Positions 25,301 to 37,300 of a stretch of 64,000 bases of DNA are shown one piece after another. This DNA comes from Helicoverpa zea. Lineage: Eukaryota > Arthropoda > Insecta > Lepidoptera > Noctuidae. Where the stretch lies: contig NC_061469.1 in assembly GCF_022581195.2 (NCBI RefSeq), positions 3,596,001-3,660,000 on the forward strand, read 5' to 3'. The notes below the pieces were generated by a model. That model was not told the DNA's origin. It did no database searches and was given only the letters and a program-made list of their open reading frames with translations. The position numbers were made by a program, and so were the translations under genes. Each line of letters begins with the position of its first letter. The stretch's first letter is position 1.

Positions 25301-28300
25301 GATAATAATACGAATCAGCATGTAAGTATACAGAATGGAAAGGTTACATATGAATATACCTAAAAGTATTGACGGTAAGATACTTTAATAAGTACTTTTA
25401 ACTCCTTAAATAAAAGTATGTATAATAGGAAAATTACTTTATTCACATTTAAGAAATAAAAATAACATTAACTTCTGATAAGTGTTGATATAAATTAATC
25501 ACAATACAATTAATCAACAGGATTAAATAGGTTAGTAATATTACTTGATTGGTTAGATGTTGCTGGCATAACTTGACGTTGATAGAATTTTGTAAAAGTA
25601 TTCTGAGTTCTCCAGTTACCCCTAGCCAAAATGGTATCTATAGGAAGATTCTCAGACCAGCTTTTAGATGCAACCGCGGGTCGGAAACTACCAGGAGTTG
25701 CTATTATATTAGCTTCTAGTAAAAGTGTTCTGATCCAACCTGCTATTACAGCTCGTGAAGCAGGTTTTGCTTTGCCTCTAATATTTATAAACAAATTATT
25801 ACATTTAGCTAATTTTCGCCTATCTTTAAGGATATCAATATTTCTTTGTATCCAGTACACAGGGTCGAGATTCCTGTCAGTCGAGTTTCTTATCAATTTC
25901 CAACCTGACTGTCTATACGTAGCTGAATCGGTTTTAGATCCAAAGGCTGGCCAGAAAATTATGTTATCACTAGACATAATACAATGTTCTGGGTCCACCC
26001 TGAGCAGGGTCAAATCGTGTATTCGCCTACCAGAAGACAGAAGTAGTAATGCTGCCGTATGCCTGGATGTAGCAAAAATATTGTCCGAGTCAACACTACA
26101 ATTTTTTAAAAACGACAAAAGATTATCAATATTCCAAATAGGTGGTTTGTTTGTTATAGGTTGTTTGAGGGCAATTGATTTAAGAACGTGTTTGATTATG
26201 GTGTGTGAACTTAAATTAACATTTGAATTAGCATTACATAAAGTAGTGACTACAGACTTATATAAGAGAATAGTCCTGTATGAAAATTTTTGGACTAAGT
26301 ATAAATCTGCCAAAAACCTTGCCACTTCCGAACCTTCTGGATTAGTGGAACTAACCTCATGTTCCTCAGTCCATTTAAGCCATCTTGACCATGCAACTTT
26401 ATAAGTCTTAAGAGTTGAATCCCGCCAAGACGATCTTAACAAACTGATTTGATTGGGGTTCCAATTTGTCAGGTTTTGATTCCACCCCCACATTTCCATA
26501 CTTCCAGGGTTATGTCTTGGATTTTGGGAGGTGGGAGGCCCGTGGATGTATCTATTAGGGATTGACTGAGATTCCGAATGGTGAACGGGGCTTCTATTGC
26601 TCGTGCTTTCAGATCCCCTCTCCAGAATACTCGATCCCATCGTGGGACGACCAGGAGATAAACGCCGGTCGCTTGGTTGAGATGCGTCAAGACTCTCGGA
26701 ATAAGGCAAGGTGGTGGGAATATCCACGCCAGGTGAAAATTCCAGTCCATCGAAAACGCGTCGTGATGCATTGCTTGCTGGTCGTTCAAGTCTAACGACA
26801 CATAATTGGCAACTACATGTGCTGTTGCTGACGCAAATAAATCTACGACAGGGATGCCGAATTTCCGAAAAATCTTTTGTGTGCAAGGAGGTACTAAATG
26901 CCACTCTACGACGCTGCGTCGCCGAGACAGGCGATCGGCAACGATGTTGTATCTGCCCGGTAGATGAAAAACCTTCAAGACTATTGCGTATTGTTTCAGC
27001 ACTTTGAATACGTCTTTTGTAATATTCATTAGAGGTTTCGATATCGTCCCCCCCTCGTTGCGCAGATACGCAACTACCGTCTTGTTGTCGGATTGTACTA
27101 GAACTGTAGAGCGTTGTAGGAGCTGATGATGGTCTTGTAGGACTCTCAGGATAGCCAACATTTCTTTTTGGTTGCAATGCAACAAAACCTCCCCTTCGTT
27201 CCATGGACCTGATAGGGATAAACTGTCTAACTGTGCTCCCCAAGCTAGGTCGGACGCATCTGTTGTCAGAAAGTGGCTCGGTGGAGATATGTGGATTGGG
27301 GATGGAGTCCGGCAATTCTGTAGCCACCACTCCAGATCTGCTTGCGCCTCTATCGGTACGACATGTAGATTTTTGGACGATTTCGGAATTGAATTCAGGA
27401 ATTCTAACAAACTCCGATAGTTGAGCCTGCCATTCGGGACTGCGAAGCTGGCAAAATTTAACAGTCCTACGAGACTCTGAAGATTCCTTAAACTTATCCT
27501 GTTGTCTCTTAGAGATTTTGACACTTTTGTCTCTAAGCTTTGACACTTTTCTGGTGGAAGTCGTTTCAGATTGCTCCAGGGATCCCAATGAATCCCCAGA
27601 TAAACCAATTTCCTTTGAGGGGTGAGTTGGGATTTTGGGAAATTTATCTGCCAACCGAGGTACTGCAATCTTTCTAATGTCAACTGTACATGTGTTTTGA
27701 GAGTGTCCATGTTCTGGTGGGCAATTAAGAAATCGTCTAAATAAACAACGACGCGAATGCCTTGTTCTCGTAAGGATTGGGCAATCCAATTGGTCAGGGA
27801 TGCAAAAACCTTTGGAGCTGTACTGAGTCCGAATGGTAGGCAAGTCATTTGCAGTAATTCTCCGTTGTAAACAAGTCGGAGAAACCTTCTGTGAGATTTT
27901 GCAATCATTAAGTGAAAATAGGCCTGGGAAAGATCTATTTTGCAAAGCCAATCCCGAGGCTGTAAGAACTCCGGTATCCGAAAGAGGTTTATAAGTTTGA
28001 ACCGATCTGTGAGGACAAACTTGTTTAATGCTTTCAAGTTGAAAATTGGACGGGCGGACCCGTCGCTTTTCGGTACTAAAAACATTGTTGAGAGGAAGCT
28101 CGGAGATAAATCCACAACTTCGAGGACGCCCTGCCTTTTCATTTGTTTTATGAGATCTGACATAGCGTTCGAAACAGGAATCATCATGGCACTGCGTTTT
28201 ACCTTTGGTAATATTAGTGGGGGCTTGCGTTGGAAAGGTATTCGATACCCTTTTATTATTTTGATCACGTAATTTGGAGCTCTCAAGTTCTCCCAATGTT

Positions 28301-31300
28301 GGACAAAAAGAGATAACTGTCCGGCTTTGAACTCGGTGTCCATCTGCCTCATGTCAATATCTACGTTTTTTATCAAACCTTTCATTTTTTGAGGTTCCAG
28401 CTGCACCATTGCGGTTTGTATTGCTTCTTGATTGGCCATTGGCTGCTCGAGGTTGGGGCCCATTCCGTGCACGAAAGGGACCTCGGACATTGGATGTCCC
28501 GTTATAATTAGCCTTTCCATGACCGTGAAATCCCTGAGGATATTGTGGGTAGCTGCCTCTCGGAGGAGCTGTGCACTTTGGCTGGTCTATGTCAACTCGT
28601 GAATATCCATTACAGCAGTGCGCACCTTGCGGTGGGCGGTTGCTTGGCGTAGCTCGGCTAAGACCTGCTTGCGCAAGGTTGGTGTTCTTTTGAACATTAA
28701 CGGGGTTAAAAAATGCTTTCTTAACTCCACCAGCCTTTTCAAGTGCAGCCGTAAAAGAATCGGCATCGAAGAGGTTCTGGCAAGATGGTGGAATTTTCCG
28801 TATAGTTGATTTTATAAGCGGGTCTCGAATGCATTTGGTGATATTGTCACGTCTCAGTTGGATAATTTCGGCTCTATGACCACATAATAATTGTAATAAA
28901 TCAGATGAGACTTTATGTACTTCACCACTTGAAAACACTTCAACAATCTTTTCTTGTAATTTATCAAAGCTCAAATGTTGTTCATCTTTTGCCCATGCTA
29001 AGAAATTTTTTATGGTTCCCTGCAGAGCCTCTTTAAATTTTAATAAACAAAAGGTTTGCGCAGCGAACGCCCTATCTATTTGAGCTAACTGTCTCGATGT
29101 CTCAAAAGCTTTTATTTCGTCATTAATTTCTAATTCTACGAAACCTGGGGTATGACTATAAATTTTCTGTGTATCAGCATAACGAACTTCACACCAATTG
29201 CTATTACCAAAATGTTGGATACTGTTAAGAGTCTCCAAGAACTCAGAAGGAGCTTTAGCTACAGACGGTTCCTTTAGCTTAGTTTGAATATCGAATTCAA
29301 ACAACGCATCTTGCGTGGTTTTACTTGGACTACCTACAATATCTCTATTATCTAAAAATAATTCACGGCTCTCATTCAGGTCAATACAAGATTCGTTACA
29401 AAAATTAACTGGAGAAGTGATATTGATATTATTATTATTCTGGGTTAGAAGGTTACGAAGTTCACCTACTTCTCTGGATAATTTATCGTATAAATGATCA
29501 TGATTCGACCGTCGGGAACGTTTTGACTTTTTATGTCTATGGCGCCTAGAACGTTTTCTTTTACGGTTTGTCGAACTATTCGAACTACTCGTGGACGAAG
29601 AGGTACTAGAAACACTCGATGAGCTGCTACTTGATCTATGACGAGATGTTCTCGGTTCCGCTGACGCGTCACCGGTGATTTCGGAGTGTACGGCCTTATT
29701 ATCCATCCTAATACCAATGAAATGAAAAGGACGTAAGCAAAAAGGTTCAATTTAGCAACGCTAAGCGGGTAAAACAACACTGGTAATCATTAAAATTAAA
29801 AATAAGTCCAGTGTGAATTATCAAAAAATAAAGGGTAGATTACAAACGAACAGTAAAACTGTTAAAAAATAATAAAGATAAACACTCACGTGGATGATGT
29901 TCACTGTTTAACTGCTACTCGAACGAAATTCGAATATGAATTTCTAAAAATTTATAAATAAAATAGGGAAATGTGACTCTGTTCGCGAGCGAACCTTATC
30001 CGGAGGATAACAGAACGCCAATGAGCAAGAGGCTCTCGCGCCGAGCGCGATGCGCCCTGCCAGGTGGTGAAGCTAGTCAAAAGAGGGGAAGAGCGAAAGA
30101 GACAGACATATAGGGTAGAAAGAGAAGGGAAATAGGAGGAAAACGGAAGTGCTATCTCAATAAATTAAGCTTCGAATTTACGGTCAAGTTATTTAATAAT
30201 TATTATTAATCCACTCACATGAATGTCTTGTTCGTTCAATGTAACTTAAGATACGGGTTTAAAAATAGACGTAAATATTTCTATCGGCAGACCAATGCTT
30301 GTAATTAAAAAATCTTTTTAAAATTGTTTTTGCACAAAATGTTTTTTTTTATCCAGGTTCACATCGAAGAAGTCCTAAGCGTGGAAGTGTCAACATCTCG
30401 GGCTGTAGGCGTGGGCGCTTGTGTGCCCATCTCCGCGCTAGTGAAGGGCGTCTCCCACCGGTACCTCGGCACCGGCCGAGCGGCCGAGTGGCGGGCGGCC
30501 GGGCCAGTGGCCGTGCGGGACAACACCATGTGCGGCCTCACTGAGGGCACCGCGAGGGTGCGAGCGCTGTATGGCGGAGTGTGGAGCCCTGAGCTGGAGG
30601 TGAGTGTTATATAGCTGGTACCTCGGCACCGGGCCAGTGGCCGTGCGGGACAACACCATGTGCGGCCTCACTGAGGGCACCGCGAGGGTGCGAGCGCTGT
30701 ATGGCGGAGTGTGGAGCCCTGAGCTGGAGGTGAGTGTTATATAGCTGGTACCTCGGCACCGGGCCAGTGGCCGTGCGGGACAACACCATGTGCGGCCTCA
30801 CTGAGGGCACCGCGAGGGTGCGAGCGCTGTATGGCGGAGTGTGGAGCCCTGAGCTGGAGGTGAGTGTTATATAGCTGGTACCTCGGCACCGGGCCAGTGG
30901 CCGTGCGGGACAACACCATGTGCGGCCTCACTGAGGGCACCGCGAGGGTGCGAGCGCTGTATGGCGGAGTGTGGAGCCCTGAGCTGGAGGTGAGTGTTAT
31001 ATAGCTGGTACCTCGGCACCGGGCCAGTGGCCGTGCGGGACAACACCATGTGCGGCCTCACTGAGGGCACCGCGAGGGTGCGAGCGCTGTATGGCGGAGT
31101 GTGGAGCCCTGAGCTGGAGGTGAGTGTTATATAGCTGGTACCTCGGCACCGGGCCAGTGGCCGTGCGGGACAACACCATGTGCGGCCTCACTGAGGGCAC
31201 CGCGAGGGTGCGAGCGCTGTATGGCGGAGTGTGGAGCCCTGAGCTGGAGGTGAGTGTTATATAGCTGGTACCTCGGCACCGGGCCAGTGGCCGTGCGGGA

Positions 31301-34300
31301 CAACACCATGTGCGGCCTCACTGAGGGCACCGCGAGGGTGCGAGCGCTGTATGGCGGAGTGTGGAGCCCTGAGCTGGAGGTGAGTGTTATATAGCTGGTA
31401 CCTCGGCACCGGGCCAGTGGCCGTGCGGGACAACACCATGTGCGGCCTCACTGAGGGCACCGCGAGGGTGCGAGCGCTGTATGGCGGAGTGTGGAGCCCT
31501 GAGCTGGAGGTGAGTGTTATATAGCTGGTACCTCGGCACCGGGCCAGTGGCCGTGCGGGACAACACCATGTGCGGCCTCACTGAGGGCACCGCGAGGGTG
31601 CGAGCGCTGTATGGCGGAGTGTGGAGCCCTGAGCTGGAGGTGAGTGTTATATAGCTGGTACCTCGGCACCGGGCCAGTGGCCGTGCGGGACAACACCATG
31701 TGCGGCCTCACTGAGGGCACCGCGAGGGTGCGAGCGCTGTATGGCGGAGTGTGGAGCCCTGAGCTGGAGGTGAGTGTTATATAGCTGGTACCTCGGCACC
31801 GGGCCAGTGGCCGTGCGGGACAACACCATGTGCGGCCTCACTGAGGGCACCGCGAGGGTGCGAGCGCTGTATGGCGGAGTGTGGAGCCCTGAGCTGGAGG
31901 TGAGTGTTATATAGCTGGTACCTCGGCACCGGGCCAGTGGCCGTGCGGGACAACACCATGTGCGGCCTCACTGAGGGCACCGCGAGGGTGCGAGCGCTGT
32001 ATGGCGGAGTGTGGAGCCCTGAGCTGGAGGTGAGTGTTATATAGCTGGTACCTCGGCACCGGGCCAGTGGCCGTGCGGGACAACACCATGTGCGGCCTCA
32101 CTGAGGGCACCGCGAGGGTGCGAGCGCTGTATGGCGGAGTGTGGAGCCCTGAGCTGGAGGTGAGTGTTATATAGCTGGTACCTCGGCACCGGGCCAGTGG
32201 CCGTGCGGGACAACACCATGTGCGGCCTCACTGAGGGCACCGCGAGGGTGCGAGCGCTGTATGGCGGAGTGTGGAGCCCTGAGCTGGAGGTGAGTGTTAT
32301 ATAGCTGGTACCTCGGCACCGGGCCAGTGGCCGTGCGGGACAACACCATGTGCGGCCTCACTGAGGGCACCGCGAGGGTGCGAGCGCTGTATGGCGGAGT
32401 GTGGAGCCCTGAGCTGGAGGTGAGTGTTATATAGCTGGTACCTCGGCACCGGGCCAGTGGCCGTGCGGGACAACACCATGTGCGGCCTCACTGAGGGCAC
32501 CGCGAGGGTGCGAGCGCTGTATGGCGGAGTGTGGAGCCCTGAGCTGGAGGTGAGTGTTATATAGCTGGTACCTCGGCACCGGGCCAGTGGCCGTGCGGGA
32601 CAACACCATGTGCGGCCTCACTGAGGGCACCGCGAGGGTGCGAGCGCTGTATGGCGGAGTGTGGAGCCCTGAGCTGGAGGTGAGTGTTATATAGCTGGTA
32701 CCTCGGCACCGGGCCAGTGGCCGTGCGGGACAACACCATGTGCGGCCTCACTGAGGGCACCGCGAGGGTGCGAGCGCTGTATGGCGGAGTGTGGAGCCCT
32801 GAGCTGGAGGTGAGTGTTATATAGCTGGTACCTAGGAACCGGCCGCGCGGCCGAGTGGCGGGCGGCTGGTCCTCTGTAACTCGCAGATAATGTAACTATC
32901 TAATGGTGAAAGATTTATGTCGATTTTTGGCCAGAGTTCACGATAAAAATTATCCTGCCTCTAGTAGTAAATGTTTTTTTCTATTATTCCAGGTGTTGGT
33001 GTTCCCGCCTCTGTCGGCACTCCCCCGCGTGGGGCGGGTGCCGCCGGGCGCGCGGCTGCAGCTGCGGCACGCGGGCGGGCCGCCGCCGCACCTCGCCGCG
33101 CTGCACTACCGCGCCGTCTCCGGGCTCAGCCATGTTGAGGTATACTTGTCGCCAAACTTTTTGTCGTCATGGGAAATAGGCATGATGACAGGGTTCAAAA
33201 ATAATTATTCTAATTAGTCCGCATTTTAGACTGGCTAAAAATGATACACATATAATTTTTATTTTAACAAAACATTAAATATTTCTTAAGGTATAAGGCA
33301 ACAAAGATTGGGAGTGGGTGCTCGTGACGTCACGTCTGTTTGAAATTTGTACTCAGACGTGACGTAACTCGAAATTTTATCGTGTTGTATCTTCATTGTT
33401 TTTTGTTTGTGAGAGAAAATAAAAAATACGTGTCCATTATTTTAGGATTATCTAAAAGACGGACTAATTACTTTTCAAGCCTATTGCATTAGTCATAGAA
33501 ACCATTTCCAGGACGAAGTCACAGTAAAAATTAAACACACATCTGACACATAACACAAAAATGATTTATGTGAATTTTGTTCTTAGTGCATATTACTCGT
33601 TTGTTTAACTTTTTTTTGTAAAAGTACCATAAGTATCCCTTTTTCTTCTACATATATAACCGAAATATGTATCAACTTTTTGACTTTCTCAGGTGACATC
33701 ATCGGGTTCGGTTCACGGATTGTCGCTCGGTACATCGCGTATCAAACTCGTGGCCACCGACATTTCTAACGTTGAGATGGCCAGCGCTGAGTGTGAAGTC
33801 GAGGTAATATTTATTTTTACATTAAAATAAATTAATGATAAAATTCAGTGTAAATGTTTTGACTGGTTCAGTTGTTGAATTGAAGTGAAGATCTTGTTTT
33901 TGGTTTATAAATTAATCATTTAAAATATTATTAAATTTGCATCACGTAATATTTTTATCAGATTAAGTTTGAATTTAAAACTTTCCGAGTTAAAGAAATT
34001 TAAAATTATTTTAAGGTATACTGTGTCGTCGTGAATGACAAGAAGACGCCTCATGTATATCATTAAGTTGGATAAAATATATAAAAAAAAAGGATTTTTG
34101 CTACCAGTCGAAGAATTGATGTTTACCAATAAATAATTGCTATTGTATCCAGGTGATACCGATATCAGGCGTCCGCGTAAAGGCTGCAACACAGAGCCTG
34201 CTAGTCGGGTCCCCGGGTCCCATATGGGTGGAGGCTGGAGGTCTGTCGGCCGGGGCCCTGGCCGCATTGCAGCCCGCGCCCCGGGTGTCGTGGTCGCTGA

Positions 34301-37300
34301 GGGACCCGACCGCTGCCAGGCTTTATACTACACATGCTGATGGTATGTATCATAAGAATATTGTAATGAAAGTTTGTGTATGTGTTTGTATGTTTGTTCC
34401 TTCTTATTTTTTTTGGAACTTTATCCCGACGTTGGATGGTATCGTCATTTATCACCACATAATATATTGTTAGGCTCCTGAAGAGCCTCATTGGTTTTTC
34501 TGATGGGGACATCAATCATTTTCCCTTTTACCTTCACCTCTATGTATTAATCATCCATGGTGATTGGTGACATAAAAAGAAGAAACAAATGTTTTACATA
34601 TATTCAAGAAAACTCCCAATACAAAATATTCTTAAATAAGACACATAGGAAGTGGTTAAAAAGGGGGCGTTTTGGTGGCTGTCTTTGTGTATTTTTGACG
34701 TTCAAAAAGTGCTGATTTTCAACCTAGTTTGATTAAATTATTTTGATATGTATCAAACTTTTCCGTCTCTGGAACATTGAATTACTATTCACAGATATGT
34801 TGGAGAGATCGGTTGCCGAAGGTCTTTCAGTTCGGGTGGTACCCCTCAAGCCAGGAGTCATAACTATCGATGTTAGAGTACGAAACATGGGACAGGTGAG
34901 ATATTATCCATTTCTAAAAGACATTTTCAAATGTACATAATTTAAATAGGCGGATAGAACTCGAAGATAACGTATGTAATTTAATTAAAGCTGTTTTAAT
35001 TTTGTGTTACGTCGACTTTATGTTAAAGTGCTTCATATATCTCGCACTGTCTTCATTTTTATGCGTTATATCTTAGTTTATTTAAATTAAAAAAACTTGT
35101 GCAATATTGTTTACTAATGTAAAAGTCAATATTCTCTTTTCGCCAAAGTATAACCTGTATTAAATATTCGCAGGTAGCCGAAACCCGTTCCTGGGACAGC
35201 ACTATCGAGATCCTAGGTCTATCAGACATCCGGACATCAGTTGAGGGTTTATCTAAAGAGCTGTCTTCAGGAGACAGGCTGGCCTTAGCAGTCAGCTCAG
35301 TGATCAGGCTCAAGTCCTTACCCAGAGGAAACTGGAAGGCCTATGGGGATGGAGCTCTGACGGTCAACCAAGCTGGGGAAGTGACTGCGGTGAGGCCAGG
35401 CTTCGGAGTCATATTGGCACAGCATAGAGATGACAGGAATAATATTTATAGGGAGACGGTGAGTATTTTGTTTTGTTTTTAATATGATTTTTTTACAGTT
35501 TTGAGATTCTGGTAAGAAGTTAAGGGTAAGAAGTTTTGTTTTTATTTGTGATATACATAAAAAGTCATATCAAGCAACGGAATTTATGATTTGTTGATTA
35601 AATTTATACTTGCCATTGTGGCACACAGTATGCTGCACAAATATTTCTTGTAGTTAGAATAATTGTACACAAAATGGGAAGCAAAAGTGTACTCCATGAA
35701 GTGCGTGCATAAATGTTGCAAGCTCACGTCTAGAATAGTGTAAGTTGCGCACCGCGATCCATGTCCATGACTCACGAACGAACATGCCGCGCAGCCTCAC
35801 TGCACTCGTCGCACTAGAACGCACTCTACATGACGCGTGGGTCAAACACGTATAGTAAAATTTTTGATTCGTGCGATCGCTGGCGTTATTAAAACCTTGC
35901 ATGTTCCCTGACGTCCACAACTTAAAAAATACCTGTAATAATTTTGTTAAATTACTCGACTCTCCAGGCTATCCACGTAGAAGTGGCAGTACCCACATAC
36001 TGCACAGCGGAACCTTCAGGCGAGCCCCACGAGACAGGCGTCCGGCTGGTGATGAGGAACTCAGTGGGGCGGGCGCTGCTGGCCCCGCACGCTAACGTGT
36101 CCGCGCTCGCGCCGGTAGCTGCCTACTCGCGACCTGCACAGCTTACTGACAGGTAACATATAGTGCAGCTAGCCTTACATAATAATACTGCACGGATTTG
36201 CGTGAGCCTATAAAACTAAGCAAACAGTACGGAATTCGTCTACAATCTGTCTCATAGTGCCCCCGCGCACTTAGGCCGCATATATCGCGGTGTATTTCGT
36301 TGGTCGCGCCGCGATGCGTAGTCGCTGGCCGCGTATTCCGCGCTTATATATCTCACGGAAGTATTAGTTGGTCGTATGGATGTGGCTGCGTCGCCCGGCT
36401 GCCTAATGCGCGGTGGCACAAACAGGTTTTAGGTACTTTTTGTGACATTAAATATCACGTGAGCACGTTGACGAATAATGTAAAATTTAATAAAAAATAA
36501 TAAATACTTAGAAATATATAAGTACCTAATACAATTGTAATACCCACTTATCTAGTTTTAAATTAATTTGCTGCTCCCTGACAGGGTAATGTACACCTAA
36601 GCTAAGGATGCATTTTTGTAACTGTATACAAGAAAGAGAATTTGCAATAAAAAATTAATGAATTTCGACCCTTCATAGTCATTTGTTTTTAACGTCTTTT
36701 TTAAATTTTACAGTGTCTTAGGAACTGAGCTGTTAATACCTAACTTGGACTCTGCGGGCGCTTTCATGACCTTCCAAGGCTCCGTTAGTGGCGTCACGTT
36801 AAAGGACGAAGTGTGGGTTACCGGGACCGATCTACGAGCAGACAGGGTTGTTGGTAAGTAGTTTTTAATTTTAATTTAGATAAAAATGGTCTTACTACAA
36901 AAACTTAAACATGTGTCTGAGACTTGTCTAAAAGAATTGTGGCTGCAAAATGGACCTTATTTCAACGTCATAATCTGACATTTTTTTTGACAAGTCTTAA
37001 ACTGACGTTTAAAAGTTTTTGTGGTAAGACGGAAAATGTCCAATAGACGTTTACATAATCGGTCACTAAATACTGTTTTTCCGATGAAAGGGGAATTTTT
37101 GTGCAAAGTATTTTGGTACAGTTTGCTTATAGACTGTTTTAAATTTTGAAAGTTTGAATAATTTGAATAATAAATAATATTTTCACTGAAAAGTGATCCA
37201 GTGAAACTAACTGTGAACCTTAAATTAACAGTAACCCATAGTGATGTAACAATTTAATTAACAAAAAGAATAATTTCTGACAGTTTAGAATCGTAATGTA

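Larger units (their letters stand above)
24897..30197 (-). mobile_element. DIRS-type tyrosine-recombinase retrotransposon in gp210 intron 16
   Basis: A 5.3-kb element on the minus strand with three overlapping ORFs: gag-like 29706-28354, RT/RNase H 28520-26469, and a tyrosine-recombinase frame ending at 25510. It has inverted terminal repeats (24942-25103 against 30019-30180, 162 bp each), an internal complementary region (25131-25235), and no target duplication. A TTTAAT is present at both edges (24891-24896 and 30192-30197). DIRS elements integrate through a circular DNA by site-specific recombination, which fits. All three frames are open, so the copy is young. Its 3' edge lies 159 bp upstream of gp210 exon 17. 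Confidence 0.9.

Noticed and set aside
30438..32760. Series of 67-codon minus-strand ORFs repeated every 130 bp
   Set aside because: They are antisense shadows of the minisatellite derived from gp210 exon 17; each ends inside the next unit and has no splice or promoter support.
30617..32826. CRISPR-like array
   Set aside because: Units are 130 bp, directly abutting and identical with no unique spacers, and the unit is host exon sequence in a eukaryotic intron.
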